DNA of 11,801 nt from JBDKGD01 sp964513095 (GTDB taxonomy: Bacteria > Patescibacteriota > Minisyncoccia > UBA6257 > 2-01-FULL-56-20): assembly GCA_964513095.1 (NCBI GenBank), contig CAZELH010000026.1, forward strand, positions 1-11,801, given 5' to 3'. The notes beneath the pieces are model-generated. The model did no database searches. It was not told the DNA's origin and saw nothing but the letters and a program-made list of their open reading frames with translations. A program made the translations under genes and the position numbers. Below, piece by piece: positions 1 through 7,224 of this stretch (positions within the stretch are counted from its first letter, which is position 1; the number at the start of each line of letters is the position of its first letter).

Positions 1-14
1 GGCAGGTCTAGGTT

Positions 15-461
15 TTAAGATATTGATCCTCCCGCCTTTTCAATCGCAGAGCGAACAGAAGCAGACACTTTAATGCCATGGAGCTCTAAGGCAAGGGATT
101 CTTTCGCGGTACCGATCACCTTTACCCCGCCTTTGTATCCCAAAGGGATAATGCCTAACTGCTTAAGAACCGTGGCATCAATTGCCAACGCTTTCTTTCC
201 TTCGGCCAATGGTTTGGCTTTTGTCATAAGGGTATTAACATTCAACTCAAACACAGGGTTATTGGTAAGTGGCTTATTACGAAAACCACGATGCTTCGGG
301 ATACGGAGCAATACATCGCGCTGAGCTGGGCGAATACGATGACCAGAACGTGACTTTTGACCCTTTTGTCCACGACCGGAAGTGGTACCACGCTTACCAC
401 CACGACCAACCCGTTGGGCGGTTTTTTGATGAGTGCTTTTTGGTAATTGATGAAGTTTCAT
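15..461 (-). CDS. rplO: 50S ribosomal protein L15 (uL15)
   Basis: This 148-aa protein is uL15, a large-subunit component that contacts 23S rRNA and joins late in assembly. The N-terminal third is the typical Gly/Arg/Lys-rich extended tail (KRGTTSGRGQKGQKSRSG, near residues 23-40). The C-terminal globular domain (GYKGGVKVIG and the AIEKAGGSI end) is intact. Length matches the usual 145-150 aa. It lies 23 nt after rpsE, which leaves no room for rpmD. The ATG has no Shine-Dalgarno: the upstream mRNA is an A/T-rich stretch ending ACGATT. It is the last gene in the window. secY usually follows, but only 14 bases remain and no start codon is visible in them. Confidence 0.97.
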   Translation of the reverse strand: MKLHQLPKSTHQKTAQRVGRGGKRGTTSGRGQKGQKSRSGHRIRPAQRDVLLRIPKHRGFRNKPLTNNPVFELNVNTLMTKAKPLAEGKKALAIDATVLKQLGIIPLGYKGGVKVIGTAKESLALELHGIKVSASVRSAIEKAGGSIS

Positions 462-484
462 AATCGTAAAATAAGAAAGAAGCG

Positions 485-1009
485 CTATGCGGGAACGACC
501 GGATCAATTTTTTTTGCCATTGGTCGACGAACAGGTTTGAGCATTTTCAATGCTTCAATCGTTGCCCATGCGTTTGTTAATTTATTTGGAGTTCGACCCA
601 AGCACTTGCTTGTAGCATCGCGCACACCAGCCAAAGCCAACACGGAACGAACAGCGCCACCGGCACGAAGTCCATGACCCAAAGCAGCGGGTTTAATCAA
701 AACTTTTGCAGCAGAGTATTTCGCATAGACTTCATGAGCGATAGTGTGACCATCCTTCAAATCAACGGTCATCATGTTTCGAGTTGCTTTCAACTTTGCC
801 TTTCCAACGGCTTGAGCAACATCAACCCCTTTACCCAATCCAATACCAATTTTTCCCTTTTCATCGCCAACAACAACAGTTGCGCGGAATTTAAAACGTT
901 TTCCACCAGCAACCACGCGTGTTACACGTCGTAAATCAAGAACCTTTTCTTTCAAACTTGAAGGTTCTCTTTTTTGATACTCTCTTTTTTTAAAATCTCT
1001 TTGTTGCAT
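485..1009 (-). CDS. rpsE: 30S ribosomal protein S5 (uS5)
   Basis: uS5 (174 aa) lies on the back of the small subunit near the mRNA entry tunnel and affects decoding fidelity. The N-terminal dsRNA-binding-like domain (GKRFKFRATVVVGD, residues 36-49, followed by GKIGIGLGKG) is clear. So is the C-terminal domain signature (GHGLRAGGAVRSVLALAG, residues 111-128). The Arg/Lys/Glu-rich N-terminus is normal. The C-terminus carries a short basic extension ending DPVVPA. It sits 13 nt after rplR and ends with TAG. The mRNA before the ATG is AUAAUUUU, with no Shine-Dalgarno. In most bacteria rpmD comes next, but here the next gene is rplO. Confidence 0.97.
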   Translation of the reverse strand: MQQRDFKKREYQKREPSSLKEKVLDLRRVTRVVAGGKRFKFRATVVVGDEKGKIGIGLGKGVDVAQAVGKAKLKATRNMMTVDLKDGHTIAHEVYAKYSAAKVLIKPAALGHGLRAGGAVRSVLALAGVRDATSKCLGRTPNKLTNAWATIEALKMLKPVRRPMAKKIDPVVPA

Positions 1010-1022
1010 AAAATTATAGGGG

Positions 1023-1373
1023 TTATATCACCAAGCCGGCCTTTCGAGCTTCTTCAGCGACTGATTTTACTCGACCATGGTATTTATACCCTCGACGATC
1101 AAAGACCGCAGTAGTAACACCAACCGCCTTCGCAGCAGAAGCAATAGCGACACCAACACCAGCAGCCTTATCGCTCTTTGTTTTGCCAGTAGCAATCTTT
1201 TTTGAGTGAACAGAAGCAATAGTCACACCTTTTGCATCATCAATCAACTGAACCAACATATGTTTATTACTACGAAATACACTGAGTCGTGGTCGAGTAG
1301 CCGAACCAACAATGCGCGCGCGGACACGATTGCTTCGACGAAATCTAATATTATTTTTCTTCTTTTGTATCAT
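1023..1373 (-). CDS. rplR: 50S ribosomal protein L18 (uL18)
   Basis: uL18 binds 5S rRNA and, with uL5, anchors it in the central protuberance. The 116-aa length is standard. The basic N-terminus (KKKNNIRFRRSNRVRARI) is followed by RPRLSVFRSNKH (residues 28-39 approximately) and the C-terminal family signature FDRRGYKYHGRVKSVAEEAR. It lies between rplF (13 nt upstream) and rpsE (13 nt downstream), the canonical spc order. The ATG is preceded by an A/T-only stretch (AAAATTAT), so no Shine-Dalgarno is present. Initiation probably relies on coupling to termination of rplF (inference). Confidence 0.97.
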   Translation of the reverse strand: MIQKKKNNIRFRRSNRVRARIVGSATRPRLSVFRSNKHMLVQLIDDAKGVTIASVHSKKIATGKTKSDKAAGVGVAIASAAKAVGVTTAVFDRRGYKYHGRVKSVAEEARKAGLVI

Positions 1374-1386
1374 ATAATTTTATGTA

Positions 1387-1926
1387 CTACGCGGTTGCGG
1401 CTTTTTTACCGGCCTTTATCTTCACAACTTCGCCAACATAGCGAATACCTTTGCCCTTATATGGTTCAGGCTTCTTTAATGCGCGAATCTTAGCGGCAGT
1501 AAGTCCTACTAAATCTTTGTTATTACCAGAAACTTTAATAATATTTTTTTCAACCTCAATAGTCACTCCTGCAAGTGGCTCGACGCGAACTGGATTCACG
1601 TACCCCAAAGAAAGGACGAGAGTCTTTCCTTCCATAGCTCCACGAAAACCAACTCCTTGAATTTCAAGGTTTTTTGAAAAACCTTCACTCACACCAATAA
1701 CAGCATTGCGAATCAAAGACCATACCGTTCCGACGTTCGGACGAAATTCACGACGATCAGAGGTAGCAGTTACTGTAACCTGCCCATTTTCATTGGTAAT
1801 GGCAACTCCGGGCAAAAGAGGTACAGACAACTCACCTCGAGTACCCTTAATAGTCAAAACCTGCTCTGTTTGAGTAAGAGTAATGCCTGAAGTAAGAACT
1901 ATTGGTTTTTTTGCAAGTCGTGACAT
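1387..1926 (-). CDS. rplF: 50S ribosomal protein L6 (uL6)
   Basis: uL6 sits near the L7/L12 stalk base and the sarcin-ricin loop, where it supports elongation-factor binding. At 179 aa it has the usual length with two tandem similar alpha/beta domains. The C-terminal signature PEPYKGKGIRY is at residues 153-163, and a Lys/Ala-rich tail follows. The N-terminal SRLAKKPI is typical. The gene lies 12 nt after rpsH and ends with TAG. The mRNA immediately before the ATG reads AACACTCCC. This is one of the starts with a pyrimidine-rich ACTCC element touching the start codon instead of a Shine-Dalgarno. Confidence 0.97.
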   Translation of the reverse strand: MSRLAKKPIVLTSGITLTQTEQVLTIKGTRGELSVPLLPGVAITNENGQVTVTATSDRREFRPNVGTVWSLIRNAVIGVSEGFSKNLEIQGVGFRGAMEGKTLVLSLGYVNPVRVEPLAGVTIEVEKNIIKVSGNNKDLVGLTAAKIRALKKPEPYKGKGIRYVGEVVKIKAGKKAATA

Positions 1927-1938
1927 GGGAGTGTTATA

Positions 1939-2319
1939 TTACCAAACTTCAAATAAATATTCACCTCCGACTTTTGATTTACGAGCCTGTTTCGTGCTCA
2001 TGATACCAGCTGGAGTAGAAACAACACCAACGCCGTAATTTTGACGCACTACTTTTAATTCTTTATATCCATAATATAAATGACGGCTTGGTTTGCTCAT
2101 TAATTTGAAATCAGAAAACGCGCTCACGCCATCGGCATACACCATCTTCAATTCAATAAACGATTTACGTCCAAAAACTCGCTTTTGAGCATCTTTCAAA
2201 AAACCTTCGGCAACCAAAATTTTGGCAACTTCAAAGTCGTTTTTTGAAAAAGGCACAATCAACGAATCTTTCTTCGCGAGCGCCGCATTTTTAATTTTTG
2301 CTAAAATGTCCCAGTACAT
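1939..2319 (-). CDS. rpsH: 30S ribosomal protein S8 (uS8)
   Basis: uS8 is a primary 16S rRNA binder of the central domain. In E. coli it also represses the spc operon by binding near rplE; no such site was identified here. Length is 126 aa, close to the usual 130. Recognisable parts are the N-terminal DILAKIKNAALAKKDSLIVPFSKND region and the C-terminal VVSTPAGIMSTKQARKSKVGGEYLFEVW, the family ending for nucleic-acid contact. It sits 13 nt after rpsN. Upstream of the ATG is only A/T (TTATTTATTTAT). Order and spacing are those of a standard spc operon. Confidence 0.97.
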   Translation of the reverse strand: MYWDILAKIKNAALAKKDSLIVPFSKNDFEVAKILVAEGFLKDAQKRVFGRKSFIELKMVYADGVSAFSDFKLMSKPSRHLYYGYKELKVVRQNYGVGVVSTPAGIMSTKQARKSKVGGEYLFEVW

Positions 2320-2332
2320 ATAAATAAATAAT

Positions 2333-2518
2333 TTACCATGAAGATTTTTTTACCCCCGGAATAAACCCATTGGTTGCCATCTCGCGGAAACAAATACGAC
2401 ACAATCCAAACACACGCATATAACCATGCCGTCGACCACATCGAAAACAACGACGAACGGTTCGACTGCTAAACTTTGGTGTTTTTTTTGCTCGCGCAAT
2501 TACGGATTGTTTTGCCAT
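2333..2518 (-). CDS. rpsN: 30S ribosomal protein S14, zinc-binding type (uS14)
   Basis: uS14 (61 aa) joins the 30S head and contacts 16S rRNA helices. This is the short zinc form: Cys24-x2-Cys27 and Cys40-x2-Cys43 make a four-cysteine zinc site. It ends KKSSW, as type-Z S14 proteins do. Zinc-independent forms are about 90-100 aa and lack the cysteines. It lies 9 nt after rplE and 13 nt before rpsH. The mRNA before the ATG is TTTTATT, without Shine-Dalgarno. No second S14 paralog is visible in the window. Confidence 0.97.
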   Translation of the reverse strand: MAKQSVIARAKKTPKFSSRTVRRCFRCGRRHGYMRVFGLCRICFREMATNGFIPGVKKSSW

Positions 2519-2527
2519 AATAAAATG

Positions 2528-3049
2528 TTATTTTTTCTTAAAAGGAACCCCGAACTCGCGGTACATCTCGACCGATTTTTCAACATTCTTCTTCTGTTTT
2601 GGAACAATGGCAATACCTAAAGAAAATGAATGAAGTGAATGCTCAGGACTTAATTCAGCAAACACATATTGTTCCTTCAAACCGATGTTCAAAACACCAT
2701 GTGCGTCTACTGAGGTCGCAGAAATACCTGCAAAGTCTCGAACGCGAGGCAATACAATTGTAATCAAACGCTTGAAAAAATCAACTGCTTTCGCTTTTCG
2801 AAGAGTCACGGAGACACCAACGATTTGTCCCTCGCGAATCTTAAAACCAGCAATAGACTTTTTGGCACGAGAAATACGAGGATGCTGGCCAGTAATGGAA
2901 GCAATATCTGACATAATTTGAGGCAATAATTTTTCCTCAAAATTAGGGATCTGGCTCGCGCGACCAACACCAGCCGACACAACCACTTTCTCAATAAAAG
3001 CACGGCCATTCTTTTGCTCAATATTCGTAACGATTTTCTTAGATTGCAT
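2528..3049 (-). CDS. rplE: 50S ribosomal protein L5 (uL5)
   Basis: uL5 binds 5S rRNA and forms the intersubunit bridge with uS13 in the central protuberance. The 173-aa protein shows the N-terminal EKVVVSAGVGRA region and the central TGQHPRISRAKKSIAGFKIREG segment (the family TGQ-P--T-A-KSIA-FK-R-G pattern). It also has FFKRLITIVLPRVRDFAG and ends EMYREFGVPFKKK. Length is slightly below the usual 178-180. It lies 8 nt after rplX. The start is preceded by TAATTACTCCC directly touching ATG, almost the same as the rplB start context and unlike a Shine-Dalgarno. Confidence 0.97.
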   Translation of the reverse strand: MQSKKIVTNIEQKNGRAFIEKVVVSAGVGRASQIPNFEEKLLPQIMSDIASITGQHPRISRAKKSIAGFKIREGQIVGVSVTLRKAKAVDFFKRLITIVLPRVRDFAGISATSVDAHGVLNIGLKEQYVFAELSPEHSLHSFSLGIAIVPKQKKNVEKSVEMYREFGVPFKKK

Positions 3050-3057
3050 GGGAGTAA

Positions 3058-3363
3058 TTATGTGTTGGCTTTACATCGTTTACAAAATCGAACCTTTGTT
3101 TCGCCCTCGAATCGGTAGCCCGTGCGAGACGGTGTCTTACAAGAAGCACACACCAACATCACATTGGAAACCCGTACAGGACGAGGAATAAGCACAGTTT
3201 CTCCTTTTTGACCCTGACGAGTAGGACGAACACGCTTTTTCATCATATTAATACCTTCGACGGTCGCTTTTTGATCGCTCACAAAAACCTTCAAAACAGC
3301 GCCGGTTTTACCTGCGTCTTTCCCTGTAGTAATTTTTACGGTGTCGCCTTTTTTAATAGTCAT
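3058..3363 (-). CDS. rplX: 50S ribosomal protein L24 (uL24), zinc-ribbon form
   Basis: uL24 is an early assembly initiator that binds the 5' region of 23S rRNA near the exit tunnel. The N-terminal KOW motif (KKGDTVKITTGKDAGKTGAVLKV, residues 4-26) is clear. The C-terminal part carries Cys72-x2-Cys75 and Cys94-x2-Cys97, a zinc-ribbon arrangement that many but not all bacterial L24 proteins keep. Length (101 aa) is normal. It starts 16 nt after rplN with ACTACTCCT abutting the ATG and ends 8 nt before rplE. Together with uS14 it is one of two zinc-type ribosomal proteins seen here. Confidence 0.97.
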   Translation of the reverse strand: MTIKKGDTVKITTGKDAGKTGAVLKVFVSDQKATVEGINMMKKRVRPTRQGQKGETVLIPRPVRVSNVMLVCASCKTPSRTGYRFEGETKVRFCKRCKANT

Positions 3364-3379
3364 AGGAGTAGTCTAAAAG

Positions 3380-3748
3380 TTATACGATTTCTTCGGCCAA
3401 GGTCATGAGTTTTTCATATCCTAACGCCTTTAACTCTCGTGGCATCGGACCAAAGACACGAGTCGCGACCGGTTCATTTTTTGCATCAATCAATACAACA
3501 GCATTTTCATCAAATCGAACATACGACCCATCATCGCGACGGGTAGCCTTTCGTTGACGGACAACAACCGCCTTCACTACATCTTTCTTTTTTACGTTCT
3601 TGCGAGGTTCAGCGACTTGGACTGATACCACAATCACATCGCCAATTTCAGCATATCGATGACGGGTGCCTTTAAGCACTCGAAAACAACGAACGGTCTT
3701 GGCACCGCTGTTATCTGCTACTTTTAAGATGGATCGTTCTTGTATCAT
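3380..3748 (-). CDS. rplN: 50S ribosomal protein L14 (uL14)
   Basis: uL14 lies at the subunit interface, contributes to intersubunit bridges and is near the binding site of the silencing factor RsfS. The 122-aa length is exactly the family size. Visible signatures are MIQERSILKVADNSGAK at the start, the central KKKDVVKAVVVRQRKATRRDDGSYVRFDENA and the ending GPMPRELKALGYEKLMTLAEEIV. It begins only 4 nt after the rpsQ stop codon, the tightest junction in the operon, which suggests translational coupling. Upstream mRNA is AAATAAGCAT, with no Shine-Dalgarno. Confidence 0.97.
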   Translation of the reverse strand: MIQERSILKVADNSGAKTVRCFRVLKGTRHRYAEIGDVIVVSVQVAEPRKNVKKKDVVKAVVVRQRKATRRDDGSYVRFDENAVVLIDAKNEPVATRVFGPMPRELKALGYEKLMTLAEEIV

Positions 3749-3752
3749 ATGC

Positions 3753-4004
3753 TTATTTCTTTGAGATAATTACCCATCGCTTTTCGCGAGACAAGGGTCG
3801 TGATTGTTCCATAGTAACAACATCACCAACATGATAAATATTTCCCTCGTCATGGGCTTTAAACTTAGTGGTAACCTTATAGTACTTTACATACTTCGGA
3901 TGTTTTTTTAATCGAGTAACAGAAACCACTCGGGTTTTGTTCATTTTATCCGATACTACCACTCCTTCGAGTTTTCGCTGCATTGTAGGTGCGTTTTGTT
4001 TCAT
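3753..4004 (-). CDS. rpsQ: 30S ribosomal protein S17 (uS17)
   Basis: uS17 is an OB-fold protein that binds the 5' domain of 16S rRNA early in assembly. The 83-aa sequence shows the family core: LEGVVVSDKMNKTRVVSVTR (about residues 12-31), then KHPKYVKYYKVTTKFKAHDE and the GDVVTMEQSRPLSREKRW segment. Length is normal. It starts 8 nt after rpmC and ends 4 nt before rplN. The sequence before the ATG (TAATTTTTGCT) has no Shine-Dalgarno. Confidence 0.97.
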   Translation of the reverse strand: MKQNAPTMQRKLEGVVVSDKMNKTRVVSVTRLKKHPKYVKYYKVTTKFKAHDEGNIYHVGDVVTMEQSRPLSREKRWVIISKK

Positions 4005-4012
4005 AGCAAAAA

Positions 4013-4222
4013 TTATTCGTGAGAGGTGGTACGACTTTGGTTGATAAAAGTAAGAGCACGGGCTATTTCTTTCTTTAGCTCGTGAATTGTCCTGACATTC
4101 TTGACTTTTCCAGCCGAAAAGTCAAGCGAAAGCTGATGAAGTTTCTTGCGACGATCAGCAATGAGCACATGGAGTTGCGCAACGCTGTTATTTTTTAATT
4201 CTTGTACTTGTTGTTTTTTCAT
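4013..4222 (-). CDS. rpmC: 50S ribosomal protein L29 (uL29)
   Basis: uL29 is a small two-helix protein next to the peptide exit, near the trigger-factor and SRP docking site formed with uL23. The 69-aa sequence fits the family. A first helix (MKKQQVQELKNNSVAQLHVLIADRR, about 1-25) and a second helix (TIHELKKEIARALTFINQ, about 45-62) flank a loop. It sits 15 nt after rplP and 8 nt before rpsQ in canonical order. It has no Shine-Dalgarno (upstream TTATTTTATCGT). The C-terminal SRTTSHE tail is polar and probably disordered. Confidence 0.96.
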   Translation of the reverse strand: MKKQQVQELKNNSVAQLHVLIADRRKKLHQLSLDFSAGKVKNVRTIHELKKEIARALTFINQSRTTSHE

Positions 4223-4237
4223 ACGATAAAATAAAAA

Positions 4238-4654
4238 TTAACGCGTTTTAGTAACGATTGTTGTCTTGAATGGCAACTTGTATCCAGCAAGACGCAAAGC
4301 AGCGAATGCCTTTTCTTTTGATACACCGTCCATTTCAAAAATAATTCGACCCGGTTTGACTGGAAAAACGTAATGATCAACCGCACCCTTTCCACCACCC
4401 AAAGTGGTTTCTGGAGGACGCTTGGTAACTGGTTTATCAGGAAATACTCGAATAAAAAGTCGGCCTTCACGTTTTACTGAATTGGTAATTGCTTTTCGGG
4501 CTGCCTCGATCTGACGAGCATCAAGCCATGAAGCGGATAACGCTTTCAATCCAAAATCACCATAATTCAAGGTAAGACCACGAGTTTCAACCATTCGTCC
4601 ACGGGAACGACCCTTGTGCCATTTTCGATGTTTAACTTTTTTTGGAGCAAGCAT
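4238..4654 (-). CDS. rplP: 50S ribosomal protein L16 (uL16)
   Basis: uL16 helps shape the A-site tRNA corridor and joins late in 50S maturation. The 138-aa protein starts MLAPKKVKHRKWHKGR, a standard L16 N-terminus. It contains GGGKG at residues 86-90 and KPGRI at 100-104, followed by FEMDGV. The family loop normally reads RMGKGKG, with an arginine that is hydroxylated in some bacteria; here the aligned stretch reads TLGGGKG, so that arginine appears to be absent. The ATG is directly preceded by TTTTACTCCT. It lies 12 nt after rpsC. Confidence 0.97.
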   Translation of the reverse strand: MLAPKKVKHRKWHKGRSRGRMVETRGLTLNYGDFGLKALSASWLDARQIEAARKAITNSVKREGRLFIRVFPDKPVTKRPPETTLGGGKGAVDHYVFPVKPGRIIFEMDGVSKEKAFAALRLAGYKLPFKTTIVTKTR

Positions 4655-4666
4655 AGGAGTAAAAGA

Positions 4667-5395
4667 TTATGAATTGGACGTATTAGAATTAAAATCTTCT
4701 TTCTTAGAAGAATCCTTTTCAAAAACTTCGCCTTTATATATCCACACCTGAATACCAACAGTACCGTAAGTAGTAAATGCAGTGCCTTGAGCATAATCAA
4801 CATTCGCGCGCAAAGTTTGAAGTGGCAATGAACCAGTCGCCTTCCATTCACGGCGAGCAATTTCGGCTCCATCCAAACGACCCGAGAAAAGGATTTTAGC
4901 ACCTTTCACTTCTTTGTTCTGTGAGAGTTGTTCAATATTTTTGCGAAGCAACTGACGAAACGGAACACGCTTCTCAACATCCCAAGCAAGCTGTTGTGCA
5001 AGATGAGCAGCAGAAACCTCTGAACGCTTTAATTCTTCAATATTCACACTCAATCCTTTTACTGGATTTTTGCGAAGTTTCGATAATGCTTTTTCAATAT
5101 CATGAGTCAAATCTTCAATACCCTTTCCTCCACGACCAATAATAAAGCCGGGACGAGCGGCGCGAATAGTAACCTTGAGAAGATTCGAAGTGCGATCAAT
5201 TTCTATTGATGCAATACCCGCTTGACCAACTTTTTCATTCACCACAGTTCGAATAACCTCATCTTCCTCCAAAAACGTCTTGAAGCTCTTTAAAATAGAA
5301 GTGTTCTTGCTTCGTTTGTCCGCCAAAAACCAGCGAGAAGCCCAATTTCTCGTGATACCGGTTCGGAATGATAATGGATTAGTTTTTTGTCCCAT
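4667..5395 (-). CDS. rpsC: 30S ribosomal protein S3 (uS3)
   Basis: uS3 forms part of the mRNA entry tunnel on the 30S head and contributes to helicase activity of the ribosome. The 242-aa sequence begins MGQKTNPLSFRTGITRNWAS, a standard start. A KH domain of type II carries the GRGG loop at residues 87-90 (RPGFIIGRGGKGIEDL). The C-terminal domain contains GAKILFSGRLDGAEIARREW and the GTVGIQVWIYKGE ending. A short Ser/Asn/Lys tail (SSKKEDFNSNTSNS) follows and is probably disordered. It begins 54 nt after rplV, the second-largest gap inside the main operon. No promoter or hairpin I would defend is visible in that gap. Confidence 0.97.
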   Translation of the reverse strand: MGQKTNPLSFRTGITRNWASRWFLADKRSKNTSILKSFKTFLEEDEVIRTVVNEKVGQAGIASIEIDRTSNLLKVTIRAARPGFIIGRGGKGIEDLTHDIEKALSKLRKNPVKGLSVNIEELKRSEVSAAHLAQQLAWDVEKRVPFRQLLRKNIEQLSQNKEVKGAKILFSGRLDGAEIARREWKATGSLPLQTLRANVDYAQGTAFTTYGTVGIQVWIYKGEVFEKDSSKKEDFNSNTSNS

Positions 5396-5449
5396 AGTCT
5401 AATAAGTAATAGCTCGTATTGTTACATAAAGCGGAAGAAATGCCAACAA

Positions 5450-5992
5450 TTAACCTTCACTCCCCCGATTTCCCTTTGCGCGACCTTTTTTTACATCAGG
5501 CTTCGCTTCACCCCCTCGACCAAGAATTCGCTTCAAAATTCCCTTTTCTTCTTTCTTGGGTGTCGCAGGAGTTGCATTTTCTGCCTTTGGTGCAATTACG
5601 CCACCAGTCTTAGGTTGCTTTTTTGGTTTTGGAGTAATAGTAAATTTATTAACCACACCTTCTTTTTCAGCTAATCGGATAGTGGTGTGACTCATTTTTT
5701 TCTGAAGAGGACTGGCGCTTCCTCGTGCACGAGGCAAAAATCGCTTCAACATAGGACCCTGATCAACAGCAATATATGAAACATACAACTTAGAAGAATC
5801 CATGTTCATATTTTTTGCATTAGCAACAGCAGAACTCAAAAGCTTCGCAAGCGGAGTAGTTGCGCGACGAGAAATTATGGAAAGCTGAGCATACGCATCG
5901 GACACAGAAAGTCCTCGAATCAAATCAGCCACCAAACGCATTTTGCGTGGGGTTGAACGAGTGTATCGAATTGTTGCTTGTGCGTACTTCAT
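5450..5992 (-). CDS. rplV: 50S ribosomal protein L22 (uL22) with C-terminal extension
   Basis: uL22 lines the exit tunnel with a long beta-hairpin. The core (about residues 1-115) is complete: YTRSTPRKMRLVADLIRG near the start, the ANAKN segment, and the hairpin region DQGPMLKRFLPRARGSASP followed by SHTTIRLAE. The family is usually about 110 aa. This protein is 180 aa because of a tail of some 65 residues rich in Lys, Pro, Ala and Gly (PKPKKQPKTGG, PKKEEKGILKRILGRGG, ending KGNRGSEG). The tail would leave the core near the solvent side and may bind rRNA or stay disordered (inference). It lies 9 nt after rpsS. Confidence 0.96.
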   Translation of the reverse strand: MKYAQATIRYTRSTPRKMRLVADLIRGLSVSDAYAQLSIISRRATTPLAKLLSSAVANAKNMNMDSSKLYVSYIAVDQGPMLKRFLPRARGSASPLQKKMSHTTIRLAEKEGVVNKFTITPKPKKQPKTGGVIAPKAENATPATPKKEEKGILKRILGRGGEAKPDVKKGRAKGNRGSEG

Positions 5993-6001
5993 ATAAAGAT
6001 A

Positions 6002-6307
6002 TTATTTTTTAGCTGGCGCAGGAGCAGCACCTTTATCAATTTCTTTCTGCATCTTACCGCCATGACGGATAAATTTACGCGTTGGTGAAAACTCGCCCAA
6101 TCGATGTCCAACCATTTCTTCGCTCACGCGAACTTCAATAAAATCACGGCCGTTATGAACACCAAACACATACCCCACCATTTCTGGAGAAATCTCACAT
6201 GAACGTGCCCACGTCTTTATAACCGTGTTATCAGAGGCCTTAATCTTCGCCAACTTTTCAAGTAAGCGAGGAGCAACGTATGGACCTTTTTTGAGTGAAC
6301 GACTCAT
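6002..6307 (-). CDS. rpsS: 30S ribosomal protein S19 (uS19)
   Basis: uS19 is in the 30S head and makes intersubunit bridges while contacting A-site tRNA. The 101-aa protein starts MSRSLKKGPYVAPRLLEK, as is typical. It holds the family signature across TWARSCEISPEMVGYVFGVH, then NGRDFIEVRVSEEMVGHRLG and EFSPTRKF. A short Ala/Pro/Lys tail (KGAAPAPAKK) ends it. It begins 78 nt after rplB, the largest gap within the main operon, and ends 9 nt before rplV. The bases before the ATG (TTTAATTCT) contain no Shine-Dalgarno. Confidence 0.97.
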   Translation of the reverse strand: MSRSLKKGPYVAPRLLEKLAKIKASDNTVIKTWARSCEISPEMVGYVFGVHNGRDFIEVRVSEEMVGHRLGEFSPTRKFIRHGGKMQKEIDKGAAPAPAKK

Positions 6308-6356
6308 AGAATTAAATAAATGATGGGGAAAATAAATTTGTTTTTAACAGAGTTCT

Positions 6357-6385
6357 AGCATAGCGCAAACAGGTGTGATATTCAA
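6357..6385 (-). promoter_or_regulatory. Possible internal promoter before rpsS
   Basis: In the 78-nt gap between rplB and rpsS the minus strand has TTGAAT (6385-6380), 17 nt, then TATGCT (6362-6357). Each matches the consensus at 4 of 6 positions. The -35 directly follows the rplB stop codon. It could give extra transcription of rpsS and downstream genes. Promoter-like matches are common in A/T-rich DNA, so this is tentative. Confidence 0.3.
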
Positions 6386-7216
6386 CTATTTACTGCGACG
6401 CTTGATAATCATACGACCTGATGGCTTCTTGCGCTTACGGGTCTTACGACCTCCCGTAACCTTACCCCACATGGTCTTCGGCTTACGAGTACCACGAGGC
6501 TGGCTACCTTCACCACCACCATATGGATGATCCACCGGATTCATAGCTTTACCACGAACCGTTGGACGGATGCCCAACCAACGTGAACGTCCGGCTTTAC
6601 CGATAACAACCAAGTTATGCTCAATATTCGAAATCTGACCAATAGAAGCATACCCCTCCCACGAAACACGGCGTACTTCGCTCGAAGGCATCTTCAAATC
6701 AGTGTATCCATCGGCATTCGCCAACACTTCAAGACTCGAACCAGCAGAGCGACCCAACTGACCACCCTTTCCGGGTTCAATTTCAGCAGTATGGACGATA
6801 GTTCCCAAAGGAATATTCTTCATCTTCATACGATTACCTACAACAAGCGGAGCTTTTTCGCTAGTAACAACCGTCATTCCCACGGCCAAGGTATGTGGCG
6901 CAAGAATATATGAAAACGTACCATCTTGATACTTAATGAGAGCAATAAAGGCAGTGCGATATGGATCGTACTCAATAGTTTCAACGCGCGCAGGCATATC
7001 GAATTTCTGTTGTAAGAAATCAACCATACGATATCGCTTTTTATTGCCACCGCCTTGGTGACGAACAGTAATGCGACCTTGGCTATTGCGACCAGAATGA
7101 CTCTGAAGATTCTTTAAGAGTGATTTTTTTGGTCGTACGCCTTTCGTGAGCAATCGTCGGTAATCGACGGTTGTCATTGCGCGACGCGATGGGGTATGTG
7201 GAGAGTAGGACTTCAT
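6386..7216 (-). CDS. rplB: 50S ribosomal protein L2 (uL2)
   Basis: uL2 is one of the most conserved ribosomal proteins; it is needed for subunit association and lies close to the peptidyl-transferase centre. The 276-aa sequence has GRNSQGRITVRHQGGG (residues 42-57) in the N-terminal RNA-binding domain, then an SH3-like domain and the C-terminal VDHPYGGGEG loop. The functionally important histidine (His230 here, E. coli His229) is retained. The second histidine of the usual HPHGGGEG is tyrosine (Tyr232). The basic ending RMIIKRRSK is normal. It starts with AATTACTCCT against the ATG, 8 nt after rplW, and ends with TAG. Confidence 0.97.
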   Translation of the reverse strand: MKSYSPHTPSRRAMTTVDYRRLLTKGVRPKKSLLKNLQSHSGRNSQGRITVRHQGGGNKKRYRMVDFLQQKFDMPARVETIEYDPYRTAFIALIKYQDGTFSYILAPHTLAVGMTVVTSEKAPLVVGNRMKMKNIPLGTIVHTAEIEPGKGGQLGRSAGSSLEVLANADGYTDLKMPSSEVRRVSWEGYASIGQISNIEHNLVVIGKAGRSRWLGIRPTVRGKAMNPVDHPYGGGEGSQPRGTRKPKTMWGKVTGGRKTRKRKKPSGRMIIKRRSK

Positions 7217-7224
7217 AGGAGTAA

